This document shows positions 24,272-35,389 of a DNA stretch of 64,000 nt, one piece after another (the first letter of the stretch is position 1; each line of letters opens with the position of its first letter). Where the stretch lies: NCBI RefSeq assembly GCF_026000375.1, contig NZ_AP026708.1, positions 250,501-314,500 of the forward strand, written 5' to 3'. Below the pieces are notes generated by a model that worked only from the letters and a program-made list of their open reading frames with translations, was not told the origin of the DNA and did no database searches. Source of the DNA: Pseudodesulfovibrio portus. GTDB lineage: Bacteria; Desulfobacterota; Desulfovibrionia; Desulfovibrionales; Desulfovibrionaceae. A program made the position numbers and the translations under genes.

Positions 24272-24694
24272 ATGGCTATCGAACGCACTTTTTCCATCAT
24301 CAAACCCGATGCCGTCGAGCGCGGCCTGATCGCTGAAATCCTGAAGATGATCACCGACTCCGGCCTGAAGATCAAAGGCATGAAGTTGATCCACATGGAT
24401 CGCGCCAAGGCCGAAGGTTTCTACGCCGTGCACAAGGAACGTCCCTTCTTCGGCGAGCTCGTGGACTACATGATCTCCGGCCCGGTGGTCGTTTCCTGCC
24501 TGGAAGGCGAAAACGCCATCGAGAACTACCGCAAGCTGATGGGTGCCACCAATCCGGCCGATGCCGAGGAAGGCACCATTCGCGCCGCCTACGGCCAAAA
24601 CATCCAGAACAACTCCTGCCACGGTTCCGACGGTCCCGACACCGCCAAGACCGAGGTGGCCTACTTCTTCAACGACGACGAGCTGGTGGGATAA
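24272..24694 (+). CDS. ndk: Nucleoside-diphosphate kinase
   Basis: A 140-residue enzyme that transfers the gamma phosphate between nucleoside triphosphates and diphosphates. It shows [15 protein letters not shown] (residues 4-18) and the active-site region with the phospho-histidine, [20 protein letters not shown] (about 113-132; H117 in the NxxHGSD motif). GGAGG precedes ATG 24272. The stop codon shares a base with the proC start (TAATG), so the two are translationally coupled. Confidence 0.96.
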   Translation: MAIERTFSIIKPDAVERGLIAEILKMITDSGLKIKGMKLIHMDRAKAEGFYAVHKERPFFGELVDYMISGPVVVSCLEGENAIENYRKLMGATNPADAEEGTIRAAYGQNIQNNSCHGSDGPDTAKTEVAYFFNDDELVG

Positions 24695-25497
24695 TGACCA
24701 AGAAAATCGGATTCATAGGAGTAGGCAACATGGGCTCGGCCATCATTCGCGGCCTTGCCTCCCGTGACGACATCGAATTGCACGGCATGGACCACCGCAT
24801 GGCCCAGCTCAGGGAACTGAGCGAGGAACTCGGCGTTGTCATGCAGGAGACCGCCCAGGACCTGGTCAAGGTCTGCGACTACATCGTGCTCGCGGTCAAG
24901 CCACAGCATGCTGAAACCGTGGTCAAGGAGATCACGGGGGACCTGAATTCGTCCAAATGCCTCATTTCCATCTGCGCCGGGCTGCCCCTGGCCCGATACG
25001 AGGACTGGACGGAAGGACGTTGCGCCGTGGTGCGGGTCATGCCCAACACCCCGGCCCTGGTCAATGAATCCGTTTCCGCCATTTGCCTGGAAAACGAAAA
25101 CCTGACCGAGGATATGAAGGAATTCGTCCCCGGGGTTTTCGCCGCCATCGGCCAGGCGCACATTCTGCCGGAAAAGATGTTCGACGCCTTCACCGGCGTC
25201 ATCGGTTCCGGCCCCGCCTATGTGTTCTACTTCATGGAAGCCATGATCGAATCCGGCGTTGCCCTCGGCCTGACACGGCCCCAGGCCACGGAGATGGTCA
25301 AGGGGCTGTTCCTCGGCTCCGCAAAGATGGCCGACCAGTCCGAATACTCCGTCACCCAGCTCCGGGAAATGGTCACCTCCCCTGCGGGCACGACCATCCG
25401 GGCGCTCATGCACTTCGACCGCCAGGCGGTCAAGGGAGACATCATCGACGGAGTCTTCGAGTCATACTACCGAAGTGTGGAACTCGGCGAAGAATAA
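24694..25497 (+). CDS. proC: Pyrroline-5-carboxylate reductase
   Basis: A 267-residue NAD(P)H enzyme for the last step of proline synthesis. The N-terminal Rossmann motif is IGFIGVGNMGSAIIRGL (about residues 4-20), and the dimerisation domain ends with the family signature, including GSGPAYVFYFMEAM and SPAGTTIRALMHFD (about 168-250). It overlaps the ndk stop by one base. A strong terminator follows, shared with the convergent cbiB. Confidence 0.95.
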   Translation: MTKKIGFIGVGNMGSAIIRGLASRDDIELHGMDHRMAQLRELSEELGVVMQETAQDLVKVCDYIVLAVKPQHAETVVKEITGDLNSSKCLISICAGLPLARYEDWTEGRCAVVRVMPNTPALVNESVSAICLENENLTEDMKEFVPGVFAAIGQAHILPEKMFDAFTGVIGSGPAYVFYFMEAMIESGVALGLTRPQATEMVKGLFLGSAKMADQSEYSVTQLREMVTSPAGTTIRALMHFDRQAVKGDIIDGVFESYYRSVELGEE

Positions 25498-25500
25498 CAA

Positions 25501-25532
25501 AAAAAAGGGGCTTCATCCGAAGCCCCTTTTTC
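25501..25532. terminator. Bidirectional terminator between proC and cbiB
   Basis: AAAAGGGGCTT (25503-25513) / AAGCCCCTTTT (25520-25530) with an A tract on the left and a T tract on the right; it serves both convergent genes. Confidence 0.93.
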
Positions 25533-25548
25533 CTGCCTGCCGTTCAAT

Positions 25549-26499
25549 TCAGAAAATCCACCTGACCAGCCCCAATGACGGGATGAGCATCCAGGCCGCC
25601 CAGTTGCCGGTGGCTCCGCACAACCGTATCAAGGTCCGGATTTTCCCCTTATCCCAGTCCTGTCCTGTCGGGCCGAGCAGGGGCTTGTCCTTGATTTTTC
25701 CGAAATATACCGTTGGCCCGCCCATCTGCCCCCCTGCGAGCCAGGCCGCTGCAGCCATGGGCCAGCCTGCGTTGGGACTTTCCATTTTCAGCGCGTCACC
25801 CTTGTAGTTGGCCTTTGCCGCCGCATGGTCGAGCCCGAGTCGCCTGCCCGCGAAAAGCATGATTCTGGCCGTGATCCGGGCCGGTATCCAGGCCAGCAAA
25901 TCGTCTGTTTTGGCCGCTCCCCTTCCCAGGTCGCGATAGCGTTCGGTCCTGTATCCCCACATGGAGTCCATGGTGCTGACGGTCTTGTAGGCCCACATGC
26001 CGCCCGGGCCGAACAGGGAAAGATAGAACAACGGAGCCACAAATCCGTCATTGAGATTTTCGCTGACGGTCTCGGCCAGGGTGCGGCGCAAACCGGCCTC
26101 ATCCAGCGTGCCGGTGTCCCGACTGACGAGCATGGCCAATTCGCGGCGGGCTTCGGCCATGCTGCCGTAATCGAGCAGCCTGGCCACGGTGCGAGCGTCC
26201 TTCATGAGACACCCCAGAGCCAGCCCTGCGTAGGCGAAATACACGCCGATGACCACGCCGAGATACGGGATGGCCGTCAGATACGCCACCGCGCCCCAGG
26301 CCGAAACGGCAAACAGGAAGACTGCGACCCAGCCCGCCGCTCTCAAGGGGATGCGTACCCTGCGGGCCGATCCCTCATAGAGTTCGAGGAGCTTGCCGAT
26401 GAACCGCACCGGATGCGGCAAGGACTTGGGGTCGCCGAAGACGCTGTCCAGGGCGACGGCGATGACGGGAATGATGATTATGGTGATGAAGGAGTCCAT
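25549..26499 (-). CDS. cbiB: Adenosylcobinamide-phosphate synthase (CbiB/CobD)
   Basis: A 316-residue inner-membrane protein that joins aminopropanol phosphate (or its phosphate-free equivalent) to adenosylcobyric acid in cobalamin synthesis. The N terminus has the diagnostic DSVFGDPKSLPHPVRFIGKL (residues 18-37). Later blocks are ETVSENLNDGFVAPLFYLSLFGP and YKTVSTMDSMWGYRTERYRDLG, both CbiB signatures. It is isolated from other cobalamin genes and lies directly after the rpoD terminator. No cobalamin riboswitch fits in the short upstream gap, so its promoter is unclear. Confidence 0.93.
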   Translation of the reverse strand: MDSFITIIIIPVIAVALDSVFGDPKSLPHPVRFIGKLLELYEGSARRVRIPLRAAGWVAVFLFAVSAWGAVAYLTAIPYLGVVIGVYFAYAGLALGCLMKDARTVARLLDYGSMAEARRELAMLVSRDTGTLDEAGLRRTLAETVSENLNDGFVAPLFYLSLFGPGGMWAYKTVSTMDSMWGYRTERYRDLGRGAAKTDDLLAWIPARITARIMLFAGRRLGLDHAAAKANYKGDALKMESPNAGWPMAAAAWLAGGQMGGPTVYFGKIKDKPLLGPTGQDWDKGKIRTLIRLCGATGNWAAWMLIPSLGLVRWIF

Positions 26500-26504
26500 T
26501 GGAT

Positions 26505-26543
26505 ATAAAAAAAGCCGGGAAGACGTGGTGACGTCCTCCCGGC
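26505..26543 (-). terminator. Terminator of rpoD / macromolecular synthesis cluster
   Basis: GCCGGGAAGACGT (26514-26526) and ACGTCCTCCCGGC (26531-26543) form a 13-base stem. Reading leftward, it is followed by seven T. Confidence 0.92.
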
Positions 26544-26556
26544 CCGATGGTCTGGT

Positions 26557-28285
<1,729 letters not shown>

Positions 28286-28299
<14 letters not shown>

Positions 28300-30034
28300 C
28301 ATCCCTCCTGCGAGATTCCTTCAAGGCCAAGAGTTCCATTGCCCGCTTGGTGTCTCCGCTTTGCTGTGCCTGCCGTATGGCCTCTGTGAGCTGCTTTTCA
28401 TCCATGTTTTTTTGTCCGGACGAAATTTTTTCGCATATGTGGTTCCACTCCTGAAGCAGTTCCCGGCCGGAAAGAATGTTTGCCCTGATTTCCTCGCGGC
28501 ATCTGTAGTAGAAGCTTTTTTCCTGGTCGTTCAGCAGGCTCGATACCCGGCCCGGCTGCGTGTTTACAAGCTTCTCCCAAAACGCCTTCGCCCAATCCGA
28601 ACGAAGAATCCGTGCAAATCCCCTTTCCGCCAGGGCCGGGACATAGTCCGGGTACTGGATCGGAAACCGTAAAAAATACCTGTCATCCTTGTCGTCCTTG
28701 CCGACGCCCATGCCCACCGGCTGCGAAACCGTCTGTGGTCGCCGAGGCTGTTGCTGCGTATTGCGCTGCGGTGTCATTGCACCGGCATCGCGCCTGAAAT
28801 CAGCCTCCGATAACCCCAGTCCGGTCGCCAGTCGGGGCAAATAGTACGCCCGCAAGGATGCGTCGGACAAATCCGACAAAAAGCTCTTGGCCCACGTCAT
28901 GATGTCCCTGGGAGCATACTCCGCGCGCAGGGTGTTCATGCAAAACGTCAGGCCGTCCGGCGCCTCATTCATGCAAGCTTCCAGTCCATCGACTCCCTTG
29001 GACTGAAGCAGGCTGTCCACGTCCTCGCCCTCCGGCATGAGGACCACGCGGCAGGCCACGCCCTGCAGCAGGATCATCCTGCTGGATTTCATGGCCGCCT
29101 TGCGCCCCGCCCCATCGCCGTCGAAGATCAGATCGACCCGCGACACGAAGCCGGCCAACCGTTTCACCTGGTCCGGCGTCAGGGCCGTGCCCAGGACGCC
29201 GCAGGAGTCGGTGTAGCCGAACTGGTGGAGCGAAATAACATCCATGTACCCTTCGGTCAGTATGGCCCGCTTGGTGCGGGTCATGGTGGACCGGGCCAGA
29301 TTCAACCCGTACAAGTGGTCGCCCTTCTTGTAAATGGGCGTATCCGAGCTGTTCAGGTACTTTGGTTCTCCATCAGTAATTACTCTGCCGCCAAAAGCAA
29401 TAACCCGGCCCGATAAATTTTGAATAGGGAAGATCAATCTTCCACGGAACCGGTCATAAATGTCACCGCGCTCATTTTTGGAAAGCAGTCCGGCCTCGAC
29501 GCCCTGCTCCGGAGAACGGCCCCTGGACTTGAGAAAATTGTCCAGCCCGTGCCAGTCCTCGGGGCTGTATCCCAGGGCGAACTTCTCGATCATCTCGCCG
29601 GTCATGCCCCGATCGGTCAGGTAGCGGCGGCAATGATCCCCTGCGGCAACGCTCAGATTGCGCTGGAACCACTGTTTCGCCTCCTCGTGCATGTCGATGA
29701 GCAACTGCTTGCGCGCCTTGCGCTCTGCAGCGTGTGGATCGTGCGGCACATGGGACAGCTCGATCCCGGCCTCGGCAGCCAGCTGCTCCAATGATTCCCG
29801 GAAATCCAGGCCGTTGATGCGGCCGTAGAAATCGATGACGTCGCCCGACGCCTGGCAGCCGAAACAATAAAAAAAGCCTTCGTCGTCGTTGACCGACATG
29901 GACGGCTTGGTCTCCTGATGAAAGGGACAGGCTCCCATCCACCGGCCGGACACCGGCTTCAGGTCGACATAGCGACGCACTATGTCCGAAATATTGATTC
30001 GGGCCTTGACGGCCTCGACACCACTTCTGTCCAC
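28286..30034 (-). CDS. dnaG: DNA primase
   Basis: A 582-residue primase that makes RNA primers for replication. The N-terminal CHC2 zinc finger has C36-x2-H39 and C57-x2-C60 ([19 protein letters not shown]). The core includes the RNA polymerase basic patch and the TOPRIM fold ([17 protein letters not shown], then [14 protein letters not shown], about 253-310). A variable C-terminal helicase-binding region follows. It overlaps rpoD by about 14 bases and lies 15 bases after mutS2, in the classical order dnaG-rpoD. Confidence 0.96.
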
Positions 30035-30049
30035 CCATTCCTCCGAAAG

Positions 30050-32347
30050 CTACTTGAGCGTCACTTCGGTCATGCCGTCCCCGCCACGATCTTCGTTGGC
30101 CAGGGAAAATTTCGCAACCGCCGGGTAATGCGCGAGGAAGTCATGCACCTCGCGCCGCAGGGCTCCGGTGCCCCGGCCGTGAACAATCTCCATTTTTCCC
30201 GCGCCCTTGCGCAGTGCGTCATCCAGGGCCCGCTCCAACTCGGCAATGGCCACGTCCGCCCGGTTGCCCCGCAGGTCCACTTCCACAACCAGATCGCTCG
30301 GCGCCACCCCCGCAGCCTTGGGCCCCTTGGATGCAGTCTTTTTCGCTGCACTCGCAGGACCGAGATTGTCGGCCTTGACCCACATGGCGACCCCGCCGAT
30401 GTCCACCTTGGCCTGTTGCTTCTTTTCGTTGACTTCCAGCACGATACCGGACTTGTTCCAAGCCAGATACGACACTTTCATGCCCGGGACAATATCCGAG
30501 AAAGAAAAGCCGGGAACTTTTTTCTTCGCTCCGCCCAGATCCTCGACCTTCAACCTGACCTGAGCCAGCTTCTTGCGCGCTTCCTTTCGACCGATGCGGT
30601 CCGCCTGCCACTGCTTGACCACGTCCTGGGCGCGGGCCTGCACATCCTTGAGAATCCTGGTGCGTTCCTGCTCGAACTTGGCTTCCAGCCCGGCCCGCTT
30701 CTTCTCGATCTTCCTGCGCTCCTGCTCAATGGCATCCAGTTCTTCCTCTCGCTTGACGGCCATGGCGTTGAGCCGGTCCAGAACGGCAGAGGTGTCGGAG
30801 CCATCCAGCAACAAATACTTTTCGGCACGAGTGAGGATTTCGTTAGGCAACCCGTGCTCTTTTGCAACATCAAGGGCTATGGACGCGCCCACCTGATCGT
30901 AGGCGAGCTTGAACAGCGGCTTCTTAGTGGAGGGGTCGAACAGCACGCTGGCCGCCCGCACGGACTCCGCAGCCATGGCGTAAGCCTTGAGGGCCGGGAA
31001 ATGGGTGGCAGTAAACGTGGTGGCCTGTTTCTCCACCAGGGAGTCGATGACCGCCTGGGCCAGGGCCGCGCCCTGGGTCGGATCGGTCCCCGCACCGAAT
31101 TCATCAAGAATGAACAGCGAATTACCGTCCACCTTGTCCCAGACGCGCCGCAGATACTGAATCTGCGCCGTGAACGTGGACACGTTTTCCTCCAGGGACT
31201 GCTCGTCGCCCATGATCACGAACACATCGGTCCAGAAAGGCAACCGGCTGCCCTCCCTGGCCGGAACGGGCAGGCCGGAAAAGGCCATCAGCCCGATCAA
31301 GCCGACGGTCTTGAGGCAAACGGTCTTGCCGCCCGCGTTTCCGCCGCTGACGATCATCGCCTTCTGGCCTTCAAGCAGCGCGATATCAATCGCCTGCACG
31401 GAATCGTCGGCCAAGGCCAGGAGCGGGTGGCGCGCCTTGACCAGGCTGGGGGCCCCCTGCTCCACGATCTCGATGGCTCGGCCGTCAAACCGGTCGGCCA
31501 GGCATATCTTGGCCATGAGCACGTCAATGGAGACAACACCCAGGTATGCCTCGTGGACCTCTTCGGCTTCCTCCCGGACAAGCGCGGTCAGGTATTGGAG
31601 AATCTTGTATTCTTCCTCCCTCTCTTCGCGTTTGAGTTCCTGAAGCCGGTTGTTGGTCTCCACCAGGAAAAGGGGTTCGAAATAACAGGTCTCCCCGGTC
31701 TGGGAATAATCGTGAATGATGCCCTTGGTCTTGTTCTTGAAATTCGATTTAATGGGCAACACATACCGGTCGGACGAAATGGTCATGTATTCGTCCTGCA
31801 TGGCCTGGGAAAGGTTCTCCTGGAGGATGAAATCCTTGACCCGCTTGGTGCAGCGTTGATGGATGGCGCGGATTTCCTGGCGCACGGCCAGAAGGTCGGG
31901 AGAGCTTTCATCTCGGATCTGCCCTTCACCGTCAAGGCAACGGGTGATGCCGGATACCGTCTTTTGCGGCCACCCCGAAGCGAACAATGTCTCGCGAAGG
32001 GTTCCCCACTCTCTTTCCTCATAGGCATCGAGAGATTCCCGCGCCTGCCGCGCGATGTCGAGGACGATGCGAAGTGCAAAGAGCGCGTCCTGATCGAGCA
32101 CGGCCGTTTCCCTGCGGATGTGGGGAAAGACGGCGGCCATGTCCGGGAATGGCGTCATCCTGAATCCCGATTCACCCACCCAGGCCGCTGCCTGCTCGAA
32201 CAGTTCACTGGCTCTCCGCACCTCGGCAAAAGAGGTGAAAGGGCGGATTTCAAGACAGGCCGAAGCACCGGGTTCCGAAACGGCGAAACCGGACAACGCC
32301 CCGAGGATCTTGGGGAATTCCAATACCTGGAAAGTTCTGGACTCCAT
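30050..32347 (-). CDS. mutS2: MutS2-family ATPase with C-terminal Smr nuclease domain
   Basis: A 765-residue protein. The N-terminal helical clamp/lever (about 1-310) lacks the MutS mismatch-recognition domain. The ATPase has Walker A SGGNAGGKTVCLK (about 330-342) and FILDEFGAGTDPTQGAALAQA (Walker B/D-loop, about 405-425). A coiled-coil KOW-like region (about 510-640) precedes a C-terminal Smr domain with VDLRGNRADVA and HGRGTGALRREV (about 685-745). The family acts in anti-recombination or in rescue of collided ribosomes. It is inserted between yqeY and dnaG in the macromolecular synthesis cluster. Confidence 0.93.
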   Translation of the reverse strand: MESRTFQVLEFPKILGALSGFAVSEPGASACLEIRPFTSFAEVRRASELFEQAAAWVGESGFRMTPFPDMAAVFPHIRRETAVLDQDALFALRIVLDIARQARESLDAYEEREWGTLRETLFASGWPQKTVSGITRCLDGEGQIRDESSPDLLAVRQEIRAIHQRCTKRVKDFILQENLSQAMQDEYMTISSDRYVLPIKSNFKNKTKGIIHDYSQTGETCYFEPLFLVETNNRLQELKREEREEEYKILQYLTALVREEAEEVHEAYLGVVSIDVLMAKICLADRFDGRAIEIVEQGAPSLVKARHPLLALADDSVQAIDIALLEGQKAMIVSGGNAGGKTVCLKTVGLIGLMAFSGLPVPAREGSRLPFWTDVFVIMGDEQSLEENVSTFTAQIQYLRRVWDKVDGNSLFILDEFGAGTDPTQGAALAQAVIDSLVEKQATTFTATHFPALKAYAMAAESVRAASVLFDPSTKKPLFKLAYDQVGASIALDVAKEHGLPNEILTRAEKYLLLDGSDTSAVLDRLNAMAVKREEELDAIEQERRKIEKKRAGLEAKFEQERTRILKDVQARAQDVVKQWQADRIGRKEARKKLAQVRLKVEDLGGAKKKVPGFSFSDIVPGMKVSYLAWNKSGIVLEVNEKKQQAKVDIGGVAMWVKADNLGPASAAKKTASKGPKAAGVAPSDLVVEVDLRGNRADVAIAELERALDDALRKGAGKMEIVHGRGTGALRREVHDFLAHYPAVAKFSLANEDRGGDGMTEVTLK

Positions 32348-32371
32348 CAGCGAGTCGCTTCCTTCGGATGT

Positions 32372-32818
32372 TTAGGAGAGTTTGGACTTGACCAGTCCGC
32401 TGGCCTTGCCGCCGTCGACCTGCCCCTTGTGGGCACCGAGAACGGCCTGCATCACCTTGCCCATGTCAGCCATGGAGGAAGCGCCGAGATCGGCGATGGC
32501 CTTATCAATGGCCGCTTCCAACTCCTCATCGGAGAGCTGCTTGGGAAGGTAAACCTCGAGCTCGACAAGTTCCTGGGCTTCAACCTGTGCCAGATCGTCC
32601 CTGCCGGCCTTGGTGTACTGGTCAAAGGAATCCTTGCGCTGCTTGACCTGCCGGGCGATGAGTTCCATCACCGCGTCGTCGGACAGCGAGTCGGCCTTAT
32701 CCTCGACCATACGGTTTTTAATGGCCGTCTTGAGATGTCTCAAGACGGCCACTTTTACCGTAGCTTTGGCCTTGTAGGCCTCAATGTAGTCTTTGTCTAT
32801 TTGATTGGAAAGACTCAT
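32372..32818 (-). CDS. yqeY: GatB/YqeY domain protein
   Basis: A 148-residue all-helical protein of the YqeY family, related to the tail domain of amidotransferase GatB. It shows LSNQIDKDYIEAYKAK at the N terminus, an EVYLPKQLSDEELEAAIDKAI block (about 88-108) and the C-terminal MGKVMQAVLGAHKGQVDGGKAS (about 118-139). It probably binds tRNA or ribosome; the precise role is unsettled. It sits 5 bases after rpsU and 24 before mutS2, and rpsU-yqeY pairing is common. Confidence 0.92.
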   Translation of the reverse strand: MSLSNQIDKDYIEAYKAKATVKVAVLRHLKTAIKNRMVEDKADSLSDDAVMELIARQVKQRKDSFDQYTKAGRDDLAQVEAQELVELEVYLPKQLSDEELEAAIDKAIADLGASSMADMGKVMQAVLGAHKGQVDGGKASGLVKSKLS

Positions 32819-32823
32819 TTTTC

Positions 32824-33024
32824 TTACATGCTGCGTATTTTGCGCATCTTTTTGGCAAGCCTCTTCTTGGCGGCAGCTTTCTTTTTCTTCTTCTGCACGC
32901 TGGGCTTTTCATAGTGCTGACGTTTCTTCAGCTCGGACAGGATACCTGCCTTCTCGACCTGCTTCTTGAAGCGGCGGAGAGAGATGTCGAAATTGTCGCT
33001 ATCTTCTAAGTAAACACCTGGCAA
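32824..33024 (-). CDS. rpsU: Small ribosomal subunit protein bS21
   Basis: A 66-residue, strongly basic protein beginning [20 protein letters not shown], with the S21 core [12 protein letters not shown] and a lysine/arginine tail. The start appears to be TTG at 33024 with GAGGGGGTGA upstream; no ATG is available in frame at that place. A GC-rich 6-pair hairpin (33048-33053 / 33064-33069) lies in its leader. First gene of the macromolecular synthesis cluster. Confidence 0.93.
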   Translation of the reverse strand: MPGVYLEDSDNFDISLRRFKKQVEKAGILSELKKRQHYEKPSVQKKKKKAAAKKRLAKKMRKIRSM

Positions 33025-33151
33025 TCAAATCACCCCCTCGGTGAACCACCCGCGCCTTTTATTGCGGGTCGGCGAAATAAGAGGTTATTCATATACACAT
33101 TGAAAACAAAATGCAACCGTTAAACAGGATAGAAAAATCGTTTTCCGATCG

Positions 33152-33192
33152 GACGAGAAAAGGGCCTGTCCGCCGATGGCGGACAGGCCCTT
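33152..33192 (-). terminator. Terminator of the 57-aa membrane protein gene
   Basis: AAGGGCCTGTCCGCC (33160-33174) / GGCGGACAGGCCCTT (33178-33192) form a 15-pair perfect stem with a 3-base loop. Leftward it is followed by TTTTCTCG. Confidence 0.9.
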
Positions 33193-33213
33193 GATGTCAT
33201 ATGAAATCAATGA

Positions 33214-33387
33214 CTAGTGCTGTGCGTTTTTCGCATCACGCAGGGACTGAAAAACAGTGACTGCCAGAGCGACGCCGATAACGCCGAGCACGACGTAGAG
33301 GACGCCGAAAAAGACGAAATGATCGGGCATCCACCAAGGAAGGTCCATGGGTAACGGGCTGTGTACGGTTTCACCGTGAATCATCAT
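33214..33387 (-). CDS. Small membrane protein of unknown function (57 aa)
   Basis: Read leftward from ATG 33387 (second ATG 33384) to TAG at 33214-33216. An AGGGGAG ribosome site is 8 bases upstream, and a perfect terminator starts 22 bases after the stop, so this is a complete small transcription unit. The N terminus has a WWMPDHFVFFGVLYVVLG stretch, with one TM helix (about residues 24-44) and a short basic C-terminal tail ending KNAQH. A periplasmic, histidine-containing N terminus and cytoplasmic tail are likely. I do not recognise a family. It lies between hup and rpsU. Confidence 0.72.
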   Translation of the reverse strand: MMIHGETVHSPLPMDLPWWMPDHFVFFGVLYVVLGVIGVALAVTVFQSLRDAKNAQH

Positions 33388-33406
33388 AGAAATGTCTCCC
33401 CTGAGA

Positions 33407-33679
33407 TTATTTTACAGCGTCCTTAAGGAGCTTGCCGGGGCGGAATTTGACGACCTTGGTGGCCGGGATCTTGATCTCTGCACCGGTGCGGGGGTTACGG
33501 CCAACACGGGCTTTACGGGCTTCGACAACGAAGGTGCCGAAACCGGTCAGGGTCAGCTTGCCGTCGGCAACCAAAGTGCCTTCAACGGTCTCCAGGAAAG
33601 CATTCAGGGCGCGTTCGGCGTTCGCCTTGGTCAGGTTGGCCTTCTCCGCAATTTTGACAACCAATTCAGCCTTTGTCAT
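33407..33679 (-). CDS. hup: HU family DNA-binding protein
   Basis: A 90-residue nucleoid protein. It starts [14 protein letters not shown], has the dimer core [25 protein letters not shown] (about residues 42-66) with the DNA-intercalating RNPRTG arm, and ends with [24 protein letters not shown] is an ideal ribosome site. A second HU/IHF-family gene is at 46507-46782. Confidence 0.95.
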   Translation of the reverse strand: MTKAELVVKIAEKANLTKANAERALNAFLETVEGTLVADGKLTLTGFGTFVVEARKARVGRNPRTGAEIKIPATKVVKFRPGKLLKDAVK

Positions 33680-33955
33680 CAGTCCTTCCTCCTCAATAGA
33701 AATAATTTCCTTAACGTATCATGCTAAAGTGCTGGCAGAGCACAAAATGCACGCGCACTTTGTTTCCTTCAACAACCTTCCCTAGGCCTTTAAATGAACT
33801 TTTCACCTGTGTCCAGCCCAAGGACCCAAAAAAATGGAAAAAAACTGCGCCAGACGTAGCTTCCGGGGCTTTTTCCCATTTCGGAATCAACATCAAAAAC
33901 ACTCTTTTCGAAAACAAGTCAATAGGGGGATAGCCAATTGTTGTGAAAAAACGCA

Positions 33956-34741
33956 CTAAATCCTTTTCGACAGGGAGCGGAACTGCTCCGCCGTCAGATT
34001 TTCAGGCCTGGATCCCGGGTTGACGCCATTTTCATCAAACCACGCCCCGACCTCCGGGGTCCACCGCTTTTTTAATATAGTTGATATCTGTTTTCGGCGC
34101 TGCTGGAAAAGGAGTTTGATCAATTGCGACAGGGCGTCCGGATCGTCAGGACGGTCCTCTCGGGGCAGGGGATCGAATCGAACCACTGCGGAATCGACCT
34201 TGGGCTGGGGCCGGAAGACCGTGGGCGGAACCTTGAAAAGATAGGTGGTGCGACAGAAATTCTTCACCCAGGCAGTGAGCCCGCCGAACGCCTTGGTAGA
34301 CGGTTCCGCCGTCAACCTGAGCGCCACCTCATGCTGGACCATGAACACGACCCGCTCGAGGGTCTCCACCCGGCTGACGATATCCCAGATGAGCTTGGAA
34401 CCCACATTATACGGCAGGTTCCCTATGATCTTGCAGGGACCGGTCTCATTAAGGGATGCCCAGGGAAACTTGGTGGCGTCGGCCCGCACGACTTCGAGAT
34501 CGGGCCAGCGACCGGCCAAATGGTCCGCCAGTGAGTCATCCTTCTCAATGGCAACGAGCTTACGTGCGCCGACTTCGGCCAGGTGCTCGGTGAGCGCCCC
34601 CTGCCCCGGGCCGATCTCGATGATGTAATCATCCGTCCCGGGCGCAAGAGAATCCACGATCTTGCGGCAGATGTTCGGATCCCGAAGAAAATTTTGCCCG
34701 AGGCTCTTCTTGGCCCTGTGTCCTGTGGCGCGATCAGCCAT
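33956..34741 (-). CDS. rsmA: 16S rRNA dimethyladenosine transferase KsgA/RsmA
   Basis: A 261-residue enzyme that dimethylates A1518 and A1519 of 16S rRNA. It shows KKSLGQNFLRDPNICRKIV (residues 11-29), the SAM motif IIEIGPGQGALTEHLAE (about 40-56) and the catalytic IIGNLPYNVGSKL (about 105-117, NLPY). The C-terminal helical domain contains LFQQRRKQISTIL. The gene is divergent from apt. About 275 bases separate its stop from hup, and I see no convincing gene there. Confidence 0.95.
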   Translation of the reverse strand: MADRATGHRAKKSLGQNFLRDPNICRKIVDSLAPGTDDYIIEIGPGQGALTEHLAEVGARKLVAIEKDDSLADHLAGRWPDLEVVRADATKFPWASLNETGPCKIIGNLPYNVGSKLIWDIVSRVETLERVVFMVQHEVALRLTAEPSTKAFGGLTAWVKNFCRTTYLFKVPPTVFRPQPKVDSAVVRFDPLPREDRPDDPDALSQLIKLLFQQRRKQISTILKKRWTPEVGAWFDENGVNPGSRPENLTAEQFRSLSKRI

Positions 34742-34855
34742 GTTCGTTCTCCATGGTGGTCTGGATAGCGAATGGCCTGCGGTCTGGCAACAACATTGAC
34801 ACCATATCCGCTCAAACCGTATGACTCTCCGGTATTCATATTTTCAGGAGGCACC

Positions 34856-35377
34856 ATGAATTTACGCCATTACGTCAGAGACATCCCGGATTATCCCAAA
34901 AAGGGCATTACCTTTTTCGACATAACCCCCATCCTCAAGTCGCCCGAGGCTTTCCAGTACTGCATCGACCGCTTCGCGGATCTTTACGGGGAAAGCGGCG
35001 CGACCAAGATCGTGGCCGCAGATGCACGCGGCTTCATCTTCGGAGCCCCCCTGGCCCTGAAACTGGGCATCGGCTTCGTCCCCATCCGCAAACCCGGCAA
35101 GCTGCCCTACAAGAACCGTTGCGTCACCTATGACCTCGAATACGGCACGGACACCCTGTGCATGCACGTGGACGCCATCAATGCGGACGACAAGGTGCTG
35201 ATCATCGACGACCTCATGGCCACCGGCGGCACCGCCGAGGGCATGATCAAGCTGATCCGGGAAGTGGGAGCCGAAATCGTGGCCGCAGGCTTCGTGGTGC
35301 AGTTGACCTACCTTGACGGCGACGAGGTCATGAAGGCCAACGACGTCAGGTGCGACTATCTCCTTGAAATCGATTAG
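34856..35377 (+). CDS. apt: Adenine phosphoribosyltransferase
   Basis: A 173-residue salvage enzyme: adenine + PRPP to AMP + PPi. It shows IPDYPKKGITFFDITPIL (residues 9-26), the VAADARGFIFGAPLALKLG region (about 60-78) and the PRPP loop VLIIDDLMATGGTAEG (about 115-130). The start at 34856 has CAGGAGG 5 bases upstream; longer frames do not. The next gene, mtnP, starts 12 bases later and produces adenine, so this gene very likely recycles the adenine released from methylthioadenosine. Confidence 0.95.
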   Translation: MNLRHYVRDIPDYPKKGITFFDITPILKSPEAFQYCIDRFADLYGESGATKIVAADARGFIFGAPLALKLGIGFVPIRKPGKLPYKNRCVTYDLEYGTDTLCMHVDAINADDKVLIIDDLMATGGTAEGMIKLIREVGAEIVAAGFVVQLTYLDGDEVMKANDVRCDYLLEID

Positions 35378-35389
35378 GAAGGATCAGGC

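Noticed and set aside
29918-32914. A 998-codon plus-strand frame across dnaG, mutS2 and yqeY
   Set aside because: Antisense to three genes with clear catalytic motifs; the sequence is low in meaningful pattern.
33711-33956. An 81-codon minus-strand frame between rsmA and hup
   Set aside because: It starts with GTG touching the rsmA stop and runs through AT-rich sequence that must hold the hup promoter. No domain and weak coding character.
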